From Sulfitobacter noctilucae (GTDB lineage Bacteria; Pseudomonadota; Alphaproteobacteria; Rhodobacterales; Rhodobacteraceae): a stretch of 64,000 nucleotides of DNA. The notes beneath the pieces were generated by a model. The model saw only the letters and a list, made by a program, of their open reading frames with translations, did not search any database and had not been told where the DNA came from. This document shows positions 18,023 to 26,774 of this stretch, piece by piece; positions within the stretch are counted from its first letter, which is position 1, and each line of letters starts with the position of its first letter. The position numbers and the translations under genes are program-made. The stretch is from assembly GCF_000622365.1 (NCBI RefSeq), contig NZ_JASC01000013.1, forward strand, positions 248,001 to 312,000, in the 5' to 3' direction.

Positions 18023-19261
18023 TTACGAAAAGCGCTGTGGATGGTAAGGCGTGAGGTCCGTATTGACCTGCGCGCCAGTGATCAATCCGGCGACCAGTCG
18101 GCCCGTTTTCGGCCCGCCCGTCAACCCGATGTGATGATGCCCGAAGGCGGTAAAGACCTTCGTTTCGCCCACTTGCCCGATGAGAGGCAAGCTGTCAGAT
18201 GGGGCCGGGCGGTGGCCCAGCCATTCAATTTCATTCGCGGCCTTAAGGTTCGGAAAGGCCGCGGCAGCCTGCCGCCGCAGCAAAGCGAGCGGCGCATTTG
18301 AAGGGCCAGCCTCCAGCCCGCCGAATTCTACGATCCCAGCACAGCGGAGCCCCTGCTCCATCGGTGTCGCTACAAATTTGCCACTGGCGATCATGAAAGG
18401 CTTGGACGGCCCGCCGGTCGATCCTTCAAAAACGATGTGATAGCCGCGCTCGGCTTCCAAGGGCACATTCAAGCCCAGTTTGGCCATCATCGGCTTGGAC
18501 CATACGCCTGTAGCCAGCACGACCTCGGTGCAATTCACGGTGCCTTGGGTGGTCTGCACTGCGCGAACCGATCCGCCGCTCAGGTCGAAATCCTTGACCT
18601 CGGCCTGCATGATGGTGCCGCCCATCCCCTGAAACGCTTTTGCCAGTGCCTGCACATATCCGCCGGGACTGCGGATAAAACCCTGGTTTTTCAATCTGGC
18701 GACGCAGGTAATCTCTGACCCCAATGCCGGTTCAAAATCGCGGACATCCTCGCCTTCGATCAGTTCGGGTACGAAGCCCGCCTCGCGCCGTAGCTCCCAA
18801 ACATAGCTTTCGGCATCGAACTTCGCGCGAGTGGCATAGGCAAAGCTGTAATCGCTTTCCGTAACCCAATCGCCCAGACCCAGATCATCGCACAGACTTT
18901 TGTGCTGTTCGACAGAATCTCCCACGATTGAGGTAAGGCCCAAGGCAATGCGTCGCGTGTCGGTGTCGTTCGCCGTTGCCAGATATTTGCGCAGCCAAGG
19001 CAGCAACTTCGGCAGATAACCCCAGCGCAGGAACAACGGGAATTCGCGGTCCAGCAACATGCCGGGGGCCTTGGTCATCAACCCGGGCCCAGTGACAGGC
19101 ACCATCGCGCAGGCCGCAAGAATACCGCCATTGCCATGCGATGTCCCCGTTCCCGGCGCGCCCCGGTCAATTATGGTGACGTCCACCCCGGCACGTTGCA
19201 ACCAGATGGCGGTGGAGACACCCACGATCCCCCCACCGATGACGACGACGTGACGGCTCAT
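18023..19261 (-). CDS. FAD-dependent amino-acid oxidoreductase (DadA/DAO type)
   Basis: 412 residues. The N-terminal dinucleotide-binding motif VVVIGGGIVGVSTAIWLQRAG and GTSHGNGGIL bind FAD; the C-terminal FTAFGHHHIGLTGGPKTGRLVA closes the fold. The layout matches D-amino acid dehydrogenase small-subunit-like proteins, which oxidise D-amino acids (or hydroxyproline/proline relatives) to oxo acids, passing electrons to the membrane. It is the promoter-proximal gene of the TRAP-5-oxoprolinase operon and divergent from a racemase-like gene, consistent with D-amino acid use. Exact substrate unknown. Confidence 0.88.
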   Translation of the reverse strand: MSRHVVVIGGGIVGVSTAIWLQRAGVDVTIIDRGAPGTGTSHGNGGILAACAMVPVTGPGLMTKAPGMLLDREFPLFLRWGYLPKLLPWLRKYLATANDTDTRRIALGLTSIVGDSVEQHKSLCDDLGLGDWVTESDYSFAYATRAKFDAESYVWELRREAGFVPELIEGEDVRDFEPALGSEITCVARLKNQGFIRSPGGYVQALAKAFQGMGGTIMQAEVKDFDLSGGSVRAVQTTQGTVNCTEVVLATGVWSKPMMAKLGLNVPLEAERGYHIVFEGSTGGPSKPFMIASGKFVATPMEQGLRCAGIVEFGGLEAGPSNAPLALLRRQAAAAFPNLKAANEIEWLGHRPAPSDSLPLIGQVGETKVFTAFGHHHIGLTGGPKTGRLVAGLITGAQVNTDLTPYHPQRFS

Positions 19262-19415
19262 TCAAAGTGTCCGGGCAAAAGGCAGTAGGGCAAGATACGA
19301 TTCTCCTTACGTCACCTTCGCACGAAAATTCGAAATATCAACAATTTGTTTACAAAATGTCATCGTTAGCCTTTCTTCTTGCCCATCGCACCGCGAAACC
19401 GCAAATATTTACGGC
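19262..19415. promoter_or_regulatory. Divergent promoter region with a pseudo-palindrome
   Basis: This 154-base gap must hold promoters for the minus-strand operon and for the plus-strand racemase-like gene. It is AT-rich between about 19325 and 19360. TTTGT (19345-19349) and ACAAA (19352-19356) form an inverted repeat separated by TT, partly continued outward; it could be a regulator site. No regulator gene is adjacent in the operon. -10/-35 boxes cannot be set with confidence. Confidence 0.4.
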
Positions 19416-20108
19416 ATGAGAGACCCTGTGCAGCCCCTTCTTGGTATCCTGATGCTGGACACGCGGTTCCCGCGGATCATAGGCGATGTGGGTAATCCAG
19501 ATACCTGGCCCTTTCCCGTGCGGTACGGCGTGGTCGCGGGTGCCACCCCTCAGGCGATTGTCTGTGCGGACATGACCCCCTTCGTCGAGGCCTTTATTTC
19601 CCAAGGACATGCGCTTGTGCGCGAGGGCTGCATTGGCATCGCGACGACCTGCGGTTTCCTGTCCCTGATGCGGCCGCAATTGGCGACGGCTCTTGGTGTA
19701 CCCGTTGCGGCGTCCGCACTGGAACAGGCGGGCCAGATCATACCAATGCTGGCACACGGCAAGCGGCTCGGTGTGCTGACGATTTCGGCGGAAAGCCTGA
19801 GCGATGCGCATCTTGCAGCTGCGGGCGTGCCCTTGGAAACTCCGGTAGCAGGGATGGAGGGCAGCAGCCTTGCGGCTTCGATCCTGGGAAACAAACCGAC
19901 ACTGGATGTGCGGGCCGCGCGGACTGAAATGATACGGGCCGCAGAGAAACTTATCTCCCTGCATGACGATATCGGAGCCCTTATTTTGGAATGCACAAAC
20001 ATGGTGCCCTATGCCGCCGATGTTGCACGGGCGACGGGGATACCGGTGTTTTCGATCTATACCTACTTGCGGTGGTTCCACGCGGGCTTGGCCCCGCGCC
20101 AATTTTGA
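19416..20108 (+). CDS. Aspartate/glutamate racemase-family protein
   Basis: 230 residues. The first catalytic-cysteine region reads GIATTCGFLSLM and the second ALILECTNMVPYAADV, the two-cysteine pattern of cofactor-independent Asp/Glu/hydantoin racemases. GVLTISAESL lies between. It probably interconverts amino-acid enantiomers or a cyclic analogue. It is divergent from the oxidoreductase-TRAP-5-oxoprolinase operon, which makes a link to D-glutamate or 5-oxoproline metabolism plausible. Confidence 0.85.
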   Translation: MRDPVQPLLGILMLDTRFPRIIGDVGNPDTWPFPVRYGVVAGATPQAIVCADMTPFVEAFISQGHALVREGCIGIATTCGFLSLMRPQLATALGVPVAASALEQAGQIIPMLAHGKRLGVLTISAESLSDAHLAAAGVPLETPVAGMEGSSLAASILGNKPTLDVRAARTEMIRAAEKLISLHDDIGALILECTNMVPYAADVARATGIPVFSIYTYLRWFHAGLAPRQF

Positions 20109-20118
20109 TCGCACCACC

Positions 20119-21339
20119 TCACAGGAAATCCTGTGCCGGCCCCCGCAGCCAACCATCCTCGAACGCGACATTATCAACGCCTGCCAGCTTTTTGATCCGT
20201 TCGAGCTCGGCCTCAAATGCGGCTTGCCGCCCCTTGCCCCACCGTGTTTTGCCCTCCGGCCAAAGCGCCTTGATGCGCAAGGTATCTTCGTCGCGAAAAG
20301 CTTTCATATCGACACGGGCGACCAACTGATCTCCCTGAAGCACCGGAAAGACATAGTAGCCAAAGCGGCGTTGTGGCTCGGGTACAAACACCTCGATCCG
20401 GTAGTCAAAACCAAACAGCCGCTCCGCCCGCTTACGGTCCCGCAGCGCCGGGTCAAAGGGGCTGAGAATGCGCAGGCGGTTGGTCGGTTCCGCATCCAGC
20501 GCAGTGTCCTGTTCCAATCCCTGCCGCGCATAGGCCAGCTTGACACTGCCATCCGCGCCCGTGATCGCCACCTCTTGCAGACGCCCGGCGGTCTGTTCGT
20601 TCTTGCACCACTCCCGCGCCTCTACCGGGGTGATATGCGCCCAGAATGCAGCCAGTTCACCGTGGGTCGCAAAGCCCAATCGCGCCAGCGCCTGATCGCA
20701 GCACCAGTCAACGGTCGCTTCTACATCGGGCGGATCGGCGGGAGTGCACAAATGCTGCTCCAACACCCGCTCCGTCAGGTCATAGCGCTTTTTGAACCCG
20801 TCCCGCCCCGTCACGCAGAGCGCGCCGCTGCGCCATAGATACTCCAGCGCCGTCTTGGAGGGGTGCCAATCCCACCATCCGCCCGAACCGCGCGGTTCAT
20901 CCTTGCCTACGTCACCGGAGCACAAAGGCCCTTCTGCCTTGATCTGGTCCAATATAACTTGAAACTGCCGCTCGAACCCTTCGCGACGGTCCTTTCGCCA
21001 ACGGCTGCGCAAACGCTCTGCATCACGTTGGCGGCGCAGGTGCCATTGCGGATAGAAGTCCATCGGAATGACAGCGGCATCATGAGTCCAATGCTCAAAT
21101 AGCTTTCGTTGCTTTTCGTACAGCGACTTGAGCGCGGCAGGCCGGTAACGCGGACGCCGGGTGAACAGGATCAAGTTATGCGCACGGGCAACAGTGTTGA
21201 TGCTGTCAAGCTGTACGAAACCCAAGCTGTGGATCAATGCCAAAAGGTCATCGCCCTTGGCCGGTCCCTGTGGGGCTTCTGACAGGCGGTGCCGGTCCAG
21301 AAAGACCCGCCGCGCCTGCGTATTCGTTAGCGTCAGCAT
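20119..21339 (-). CDS. YcaQ/AlkX-type winged-helix DNA glycosylase
   Basis: 406 residues of the HTH_42 (YcaQ/AlkZ) family. Marks are LIHSLGFVQLDSINTVARAHNLILFTR, where QLD corresponds to the catalytic Q-x-D motif, YEKQRKLFEHWTHDAAVIPMDFYP, and a C-terminal LSPFDPALRDRKRAERLFGFDYRIEVF. Known members unhook DNA interstrand crosslinks or remove bulky adducts. It is convergent with the racemase-like gene and lies 4 bases downstream of the LacI-type regulator. Confidence 0.9.
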   Translation of the reverse strand: MLTLTNTQARRVFLDRHRLSEAPQGPAKGDDLLALIHSLGFVQLDSINTVARAHNLILFTRRPRYRPAALKSLYEKQRKLFEHWTHDAAVIPMDFYPQWHLRRQRDAERLRSRWRKDRREGFERQFQVILDQIKAEGPLCSGDVGKDEPRGSGGWWDWHPSKTALEYLWRSGALCVTGRDGFKKRYDLTERVLEQHLCTPADPPDVEATVDWCCDQALARLGFATHGELAAFWAHITPVEAREWCKNEQTAGRLQEVAITGADGSVKLAYARQGLEQDTALDAEPTNRLRILSPFDPALRDRKRAERLFGFDYRIEVFVPEPQRRFGYYVFPVLQGDQLVARVDMKAFRDEDTLRIKALWPEGKTRWGKGRQAAFEAELERIKKLAGVDNVAFEDGWLRGPAQDFL

Positions 21340-21343
21340 CGCG

Positions 21344-22378
21344 TTAGCGGCGGCGTCTGCGCAGGGTATCCCCCAAAGACAGCGTCGATTTCAGCGTGAT
21401 ATGCTGTTCGGCATTCGGGTCGGGCGCATCGGATGTGCGGTCCAGAATGATCCGCGCTGCGGCCTGCCCGATCTCAACACGACAGGCGTCCATCGTCGCC
21501 AGTTGGCGGGGCAACCCTTGCAACAGTTCGACGTTATTGAACCCGGCAAGCCCGATCTGACCTGGCACATCAATGCCCTGATCCAGCAGGTACAGCAGCC
21601 CCCCTGCCCCGATCATATCATTGGAATAATACAGAAAATCCAGATCTGGCGAGCGTTCCAGCATCTCTTGCGTCATTTCGCGGCCCTTGGCCAAAGCCGA
21701 TCCGCCGGAATAGAACGCGCGGTCCTCGATCTCCACACCGGCCTTGGCCAATGCTTCGGTAAACCCTTCAAACCGTTTGCGGGCGCGGTGATCCAGAGGC
21801 ATCTTGGTGCCCATGAACCCGATGTGTTCATACCCTTCCTTTAGGATTGCCGCCGCCATCTCGCGGCCCGCACGGCGGTGCGAAATACCCACCATTGCGT
21901 CTACGGGTTTGCCATCGGTGTCCATAATCTCGACCACCGGAATACCGGCAGCAGCCAGCATGGCACGGGTCGGGTCCGAATGCTCTAACCCCGCAATGAT
22001 CACACCAGAAGGACGCCATGACAGCATCTCGTAAAGCACGCGCTCTTCTTTCTCGGGCATATAGTCTGTGACGCCTACAACGGGCTGAAGCGGTGTGTCT
22101 TCCAGCACTTGATTGATGCCGGTCAACACTTCGGGAAACACCATATTGCTGAGCGATGGAATGATGACAGCTACAAGATTGACGCGCTGCGATGCAAGTG
22201 ATCCTGCGATCTGGTTGGGCACGTATCCAAGCTCCTTGGCTGCGGCCAGTACCTTGTCACGCGTTGCCGCCGATACGTCGCCGCGGTTGCGCAATACTCT
22301 GCTGACCGTCATTTCGGACACCCCGCAAGCTTCGGATACATCGCGCAGGGTAAGAGGACGTTTGGCAGGTTGGGACAA
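21344..22378 (-). CDS. LacI/GntR-family transcriptional regulator
   Basis: 344 residues. The N-terminal helix-turn-helix reads LTLRDVSEACGVSEMTVSRVLRN, with the hinge helix GYVPNQIAGSLASQ. The sugar-binding-protein-like core shows VAVIIPSLSNMVFPEVLTGI and the closing GLAGFNNVELLQGL. Such proteins bind a sugar or sugar acid. No sugar operon is adjacent, so the target is unknown. It lies directly upstream of the ycaQ-like gene and on the same strand. Confidence 0.92.
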   Translation of the reverse strand: MSQPAKRPLTLRDVSEACGVSEMTVSRVLRNRGDVSAATRDKVLAAAKELGYVPNQIAGSLASQRVNLVAVIIPSLSNMVFPEVLTGINQVLEDTPLQPVVGVTDYMPEKEERVLYEMLSWRPSGVIIAGLEHSDPTRAMLAAAGIPVVEIMDTDGKPVDAMVGISHRRAGREMAAAILKEGYEHIGFMGTKMPLDHRARKRFEGFTEALAKAGVEIEDRAFYSGGSALAKGREMTQEMLERSPDLDFLYYSNDMIGAGGLLYLLDQGIDVPGQIGLAGFNNVELLQGLPRQLATMDACRVEIGQAAARIILDRTSDAPDPNAEQHITLKSTLSLGDTLRRRRR

Positions 22379-22450
22379 TCTGTTTCCTGACTGGCTTTTC
22401 TATCAGGCTACCTTAACAGAAGTTTGCCGCGCAAGGGCCGATCTGTCCGA

Positions 22451-22960
22451 CTACTCCGAAGCCGGTGCCGTTTCCTGTGGCTCGGTAATGGGATCAAATT
22501 TGCCCACCGAAACATCCAGCAGCACCCAGCGCGCCTTTTCATTCACAAAGACCAAATCAAAGCTGATGTGTTCCGGCAGCACCGGAAAATAGCCCGTCAG
22601 CCGGATCTGCGTATCACCGGCGGCAATCTGGGTGTTCAGTATTTCAGGCTCGGTTGCGAGCACAGGCAGCATGTCCAACCCGGCTTCGCGAACCGGAGCG
22701 AAGAGACCGGCCAAACGTGTGGGATCGTTCGCCGTTGCAAAGTCACGCGAAGCATAGTCCCGCAGCACGGTATAATTGCCGGTCCAGTTGCCATGATTAA
22801 TTGCGGTCAACACATCCCGGATCAACGCCACGGCAAAGCTACGCTCCACCTGTTCTACCTGTTGCGCCTGCGCAGGCGCGCCAAGTGTCATCGCACACAC
22901 AAACACCGCGCAAAAAATGCGCGGTGCTTTCGATAGCGTTCTGTGGATCACTTTTACCAC
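22451..22960 (-). CDS. Small secreted protein, function unknown
   Basis: About 169 residues. A signal peptide (IFCAVFVCAMTLGAPAQA) is followed by a soluble domain with a mix of helices and strands (NHGNWTGNYTVLRDYAS, IRLTGYFPVLPEHISFDLVFVNEKARWVLLDVSVG), which recalls NTF2-like or DUF4864-like secreted domains. The start is a GTG at 22960 overlapping the autotransporter stop by 7 bases (an alternative GTG lies 9 bases on), so it is translated after the adhesin gene and may work with it. Confidence 0.75.
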   Translation of the reverse strand: MVKVIHRTLSKAPRIFCAVFVCAMTLGAPAQAQQVEQVERSFAVALIRDVLTAINHGNWTGNYTVLRDYASRDFATANDPTRLAGLFAPVREAGLDMLPVLATEPEILNTQIAAGDTQIRLTGYFPVLPEHISFDLVFVNEKARWVLLDVSVGKFDPITEPQETAPASE

Positions 22961-24408
22961 GCGTATGTTACGCCCAAACGACCACCAACCTGATCCTGAT
23001 CAAAGCCATACGTGATACCGGCGTCGAACTGTGTGTTCGGGTTGATACGGTACCCCATGGACACAGCCATCGCTTGCGAGCCTTCAAAGCTGCCCAAACC
23101 GCCCGAGATGGCGAACTGCTTGTCCTGCGGGACGTACGGCGCATCGAGCGCCATCGCCATCGCAATACCCTCTTTGTTAGCGGCAATTGCTGCGGTGTTG
23201 CTTTGAACTGCTGTCCCGAGGTTCAGCACCTGGTTCAGATCGACACCCGCTGTGGCGAGGTTGCCCTGGCTATCAGACGTCACCAACGCAAGAGATCCGC
23301 TTTGCGCGGCCTTGCTGGCATCGGACGTGATACCTGGTGCGGAATAGGTGTTGTTGGCATTACCCAATGTGAACTGGTTGTCGCGCGTGGCAGTTGCACC
23401 GTTGCCGATAGCAGCGGAATTATCGCCCGTGGCCGAGGCCAGATTACCAAAGGACAGGGATTGTTCACCAGAGGCGACGGCTCCTTCACCAACCGCTGTC
23501 GACCGTACACCGCTCGCCTGTGCAAGATGACCAAATGCTTGCGCACGCTCTGCCGTGGCCATGGCACGCCAACCAACCGCTGTGGCCCCCGGACCCTGAG
23601 CGACCGACTCACCGCCCAAGGCAGATGTGGACGGCCCCGTAGCGACGGATGTGTCACCCAATGCAATCGCGTCAACTCCGTTCGCAATCGCTTCATTGCC
23701 AATGGCGGTCGCATTGTCCGACTGCGCGTCAGCGTTCTCGCCTACTGCCAATGACCGCACGCCTTGCGCCGTTGCCAAGTGACCAAAGGCTTGGGCCCGC
23801 TCGGCCGTGGCTGCGGATCGCCAGCCAATGGCAGTCGTGCCCGGACCAGTCGCCACTGTTTCGCCGCCGACAGCCGTCGTGGATGGGCCAGACGCCATTG
23901 CCGCGTCGCCCAGAGCAATGGCATCAACTCCATCGGCAATGGCTTCGTTGCCAATGGCAGTCGATTGATCCGAAACCGCATCCGCGTTTTCACCAATGGC
24001 AAGCGACCGCACACCCTGCGCTGTTGCCAGATGGCCAAAGGCCTGCGCGCGCTCAGCGGTCGCCGCTGATTTCCAGCCAATCGCAGTTGCACCGGGGCCT
24101 GCCGCAACAGTCTGGCCCCCGATCGCCGTGGTAGATGGACCTGTAGCTGAAGTATTGATCCCGTCATCGCCATCACGATTGCCGCCGATTGCGATGGAAT
24201 CGCCGTCATTTGCAGCCGCACCATTCCCGATGGCGATTGCATTCGATCCACCCGCCATGGTGTTCGCCCCACATTCAACCGACCCGTCACCCGCGCCCGC
24301 ATTACACGCATCCGTCTCGTCCGCGTAAGCAAAAGTAGCCGCGCTACACAACAAAAGAGCCGCAGTTGTTGTTTGACCCAAACGGGCAATTGGAAGGCGG
24401 AAAAGCAT
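22954..24408 (-). CDS. YadA-like trimeric autotransporter with three 84-residue head repeats
   Basis: 484 residues. A signal peptide ends near TFAYADE. Residues ~50-380 are left-handed YadA head repeats (xxAIAIG / xATAIGW type, 14 residues each). Residues 88-339 are three tandem blocks of 84 residues, each six head motifs, with the recurring ATAERAQAFGHLA. A very short neck and stalk follow, then the YadA anchor (DKQFAISGGLGSFEG ... RLGVTYAW ending in aromatic W), which forms a trimeric outer-membrane barrel. The ATG at 24408 has AGGAGTCATACC upstream. Role: surface adhesion. Confidence 0.9.
   Translation of the reverse strand: MLFRLPIARLGQTTTAALLLCSAATFAYADETDACNAGAGDGSVECGANTMAGGSNAIAIGNGAAANDGDSIAIGGNRDGDDGINTSATGPSTTAIGGQTVAAGPGATAIGWKSAATAERAQAFGHLATAQGVRSLAIGENADAVSDQSTAIGNEAIADGVDAIALGDAAMASGPSTTAVGGETVATGPGTTAIGWRSAATAERAQAFGHLATAQGVRSLAVGENADAQSDNATAIGNEAIANGVDAIALGDTSVATGPSTSALGGESVAQGPGATAVGWRAMATAERAQAFGHLAQASGVRSTAVGEGAVASGEQSLSFGNLASATGDNSAAIGNGATATRDNQFTLGNANNTYSAPGITSDASKAAQSGSLALVTSDSQGNLATAGVDLNQVLNLGTAVQSNTAAIAANKEGIAMAMALDAPYVPQDKQFAISGGLGSFEGSQAMAVSMGYRINPNTQFDAGITYGFDQDQVGGRLGVTYAW
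23392..24147 (-). repeat. Three tandem 252-bp coding repeats in the adhesin gene
   Basis: The block coding for residues 88-171, 172-255 and 256-339 repeats in phase. Protein identity between copies is high, but the DNA differs at many third positions, so the duplications are old and the protein pattern is under selection. The third copy is the most diverged. Confidence 0.85.
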
Positions 24409-24579
24409 GGTATGACTCCTGTCACTGTATGGATTGTACGAACAACGCGTTCGCGCGGTGTACAAACAACAACGATCCCTACCCCCAAGAGTTTCACTGT
24501 CGCAAAAATAAACTTCTCGCGAGAATATTTAAGGCGGGACCGTAGCCATGTGATGGCGCAATAGATAAACACAAGAAAC

Positions 24580-24656
24580 GGCCCCGTGGCTCAACTGGAT
24601 AGAGCAGCCCCCTCCTAAGGGGCAGGTTGCAGGTTCGAATCCTGCCGGGGTCGCCA
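24580..24656 (+). tRNA. tRNA-Arg (anticodon CCT)
   Basis: 77 bases with encoded CCA. The acceptor GGCCCCG pairs with CGGGGTC (one G-U), the D-arm is GCTC..GAGC, the anticodon stem GCCCC/GGGGC encloses loop CTCCTAA (anticodon CCT), and the T-arm is CAGG TTCGAAT CCTG. Its last 15 bases form the left boundary of an integrated element. Confidence 0.97.
24642..24656 (+). repeat. attL: 3' end of tRNA-Arg, first copy of the 15-bp direct repeat
   Basis: CTGCCGGGGTCGCCA is identical to 35752-35766 and in the same orientation. It covers the 3' half of the T-arm, the acceptor strand and CCA, the usual crossover site of tyrosine integrases. The integrase gene begins its coding end 31 bases away. Confidence 0.85.
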
Positions 24657-24687
24657 TTTGTCCGAATCCATTGTTTTTTAGTCCTCT

Positions 24688-25749
24688 TTACAGTGAGTTA
24701 CTCTTGTGTATCCCGTTCTTAAAATGCTGTGTCCCAGCCTTTGCGTTCCCCACCAGTAGCTTCACCATTCGCTCACGGTCAGCGGCGCGCGTATACCGTT
24801 CCACCTCCGACAAGCTCAAATGGCCAGCCATGGCGGCTATCTGGTGTGTGGTCGCGCCCTGTTCCGCCCAATAGATGCAGAAGGCTTTGCGTAGCCCGTG
24901 CAGACGCGCATTCATACCGGCGTCCTTGGCAGCATCACCGAAAAGGTTGCCGAGGCTTCCGGCGGCAAACGACTTGCCGCGCGCGTTCAGGATGAACGTG
25001 GGGGAGATGTCCGGGGTTTGACTAATCACAGCGCGCAACTCGGCAGTCAGGGGAACGCGGGCATTTACCGTGCTCTTTTGGCGTCGATAGATCAGCAGAT
25101 CATCCCCAATGTTCTTGCGCCCGAGCTTGGCCAAGTCGGACCGTGCCGCCCCGGTGTAGAGCGCAAGGTCGAAGATCAACCGTTGTACAGTGCCTACTGG
25201 CCAGCGTTTTTGAAAAGCGGCGATGTCTTCTGCTTGAGCCTCGGGGAAGCCTTCAATTTTCGGCTTGTCCAAGCGGATTCCGAGCATGGGGTTCTTTTTA
25301 ATGAAGCCTTTCCTGTACAGATGCTCGAATACGGGCATAAGCGCCTTGTACTCATTCACTGCCCCGTGGCCGCCTTTCGCGTATAGGGCGCGCTCAATCG
25401 TTTCGCCAGTTATAGTACTGAGCGGACGAGTGCCTTGGGCCTTGCGATACCGCGCGAAGATCGCTGCGCGCGATTTCTGGGTGCCTTTAGCATATTTGGG
25501 CCAGCGCTTGTTCCCTGAAAGGTAGATGTCCAATGCCCAGGCAAACGTGCCTGATGCTGGTGTTCCAGTACAAGGCGGCATTTCTTGCCATCGGGCGTGT
25601 TCTGCAGCCCAAGCAGCAACAACCTTGGGATCGGTCGGGTGGAGTCCGTGAACGCCTAAGGTGCGTTCTACTTCACCGCGACGATATGTGTGGAACCAGC
25701 GCCCACGCCGCAGCTTCGAGCGTAAGTAGGGCAGTTTAGTTTTGCTCAT
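24688..25749 (-). CDS. int: Tyrosine recombinase / integrase of the element
   Basis: 353 residues. An N-terminal arm/SAM-like domain (residues ~70-160) precedes the catalytic domain. Catalytic residues are all visible: Arg203 in TGAARSDLAKLG, His284 and Arg287 in LHGLRKAF, His310 in MAGHLSLSEVE and nucleophile Tyr319 in ERYTR. It should integrate the element at the tRNA-Arg 3' end. The ATG at 25749 overlaps the stop of the upstream small gene by 4 bases (ATGA) with GGAGAAGC before it; the longer frame to 25782 has no ribosome site. Transcription runs toward the tRNA. Confidence 0.93.
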   Translation of the reverse strand: MSKTKLPYLRSKLRRGRWFHTYRRGEVERTLGVHGLHPTDPKVVAAWAAEHARWQEMPPCTGTPASGTFAWALDIYLSGNKRWPKYAKGTQKSRAAIFARYRKAQGTRPLSTITGETIERALYAKGGHGAVNEYKALMPVFEHLYRKGFIKKNPMLGIRLDKPKIEGFPEAQAEDIAAFQKRWPVGTVQRLIFDLALYTGAARSDLAKLGRKNIGDDLLIYRRQKSTVNARVPLTAELRAVISQTPDISPTFILNARGKSFAAGSLGNLFGDAAKDAGMNARLHGLRKAFCIYWAEQGATTHQIAAMAGHLSLSEVERYTRAADRERMVKLLVGNAKAGTQHFKNGIHKSNSL

Positions 25750-25937
25750 GTTGCTTCTCCTGCGAACGGCTTCCCGTCCCATTCTCCGCTTGAGCCATTC
25801 TCTTGCGGATATTCGAAGGTCACACCTGCTGGCCCGACCGCCGTAATTCGCGCATCAGGTCGCGATTCTTGGACTGCTTTAAGTGTTTCCTTGATCTGCC
25901 GAGGGGTGGGCAGGCCGGGGGAGCGAGATGACGGCAC
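25746..25937 (-). CDS. Small integrase-linked protein (63 aa)
   Basis: The peptide starts MPSSRSPGLPTPRQIKETLK and has an amphipathic helix followed by RITAVGPAGVTFEYP. It is coupled to the integrase by a 4-base overlap. Small proteins of this layout often precede integrases in alphaproteobacterial islands, but no excisionase helix-turn-helix is obvious. Role as directionality factor or simply leader is an inference. Confidence 0.65.
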   Translation of the reverse strand: MPSSRSPGLPTPRQIKETLKAVQESRPDARITAVGPAGVTFEYPQENGSSGEWDGKPFAGEAT

Positions 25938-26774
25938 TAGATTTTACCTCATGAAGCTAAGATGCGGACCCTCTAATCGTGGCGAATTCCGAAGTTTCCA
26001 CTGGGTGCCAATGTCCTAGATCGCCGACTGCAGAGTGCGCAATAGACTTTAAACGGCGGGGCAATACCGTACAATTTGCGAAAAAAAACAAAGCCCTAGT
26101 GCGAAAAATGCAGCTTTTCCCGGCCATAGTAAGCTGCGATGTCTCAATTGCGCGATGTTTCATTAAAACAGGTGAGGCGACGCGCCTCAAAACCCGTGAT
26201 TGCGAAAAATACCTGAATCGAGGCTCATTTAACTTCAAAAACCCTCGCTGTGCTAATTTCAAATGATCTGTGGTTTTTTCAAAGTGTGATAAAAAAGATA
26301 CATTTGCATGGAAGAAGCTTGGTAAAGGCCTTCGCGAACTTGAGGGGCTATAGAATGAGGGGATTAGGACGAGCGGCAATCTCGCTCGAACTTAACCCCG
26401 ACGTTGTGTTCGACAAAAGGGACCGCTCAGCCTCTGCCGGGACTCACCGATGAGCACGGGTGAAGTTGTAGGGTCGGCAAACTTCTGTGTGAGTATCCTC
26501 GCTACAATAGATGACTATCCCTTGGGGTGTAAAACACACGCGATCCTTCGATCATTTGAATGATTCCATGCGGTAGAGCTGATTAGGGCTGTTCTTTGCA
26601 GCTGTCGATTTAATCCCACGGGCTTGGAGTAAGCGGCCTTCTGCTTCACAAGTAAGCGCAGCGGCCATGCTGGATGGGAAGCGACGGTTCGCAAACGACA
26701 GTTGTCGCGGGGCCGGTCTATCGCTAACAATGCAGCTATGGATGGCACGTTCAAAATTGTGCAGTTAGCGATTA
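25938..26774. other. 837-base stretch without a convincing gene
   Basis: AT-rich spacer between the integrase unit and the GHKL ATPase gene. Open frames on both strands (e.g. 25957-26379 minus, 26250-26453 plus, 26515-26754 minus) have poor composition, no domain and no good ribosome site. It should contain the promoter of the plus-strand ATPase operon and of the minus-strand integrase unit. I see no tRNA or strong hairpin. Confidence 0.6.

Noticed and set aside
22801-23754. 317-codon plus-strand frame opposite the adhesin gene
   Set aside because: Repetitive only because the adhesin repeats are read backwards; no start signal.
23392-24147. Regular repeats that might be taken for a CRISPR array
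   Set aside because: The repeats are 252 bp long, contiguous and in frame with a YadA-type head; there are no spacers or cas genes.
25957-26379. 140-codon minus-strand frame upstream of the ATPase gene
   Set aside because: Odd composition (clusters of Phe, Ser, Arg), no ribosome site, no domain; its plus-strand counterpart is no better.
26515-26754. 79-codon minus-strand frame just before the GHKL gene
   Set aside because: No ribosome site and no similarity I recognise; it overlaps the expected promoter region of the ATPase operon.
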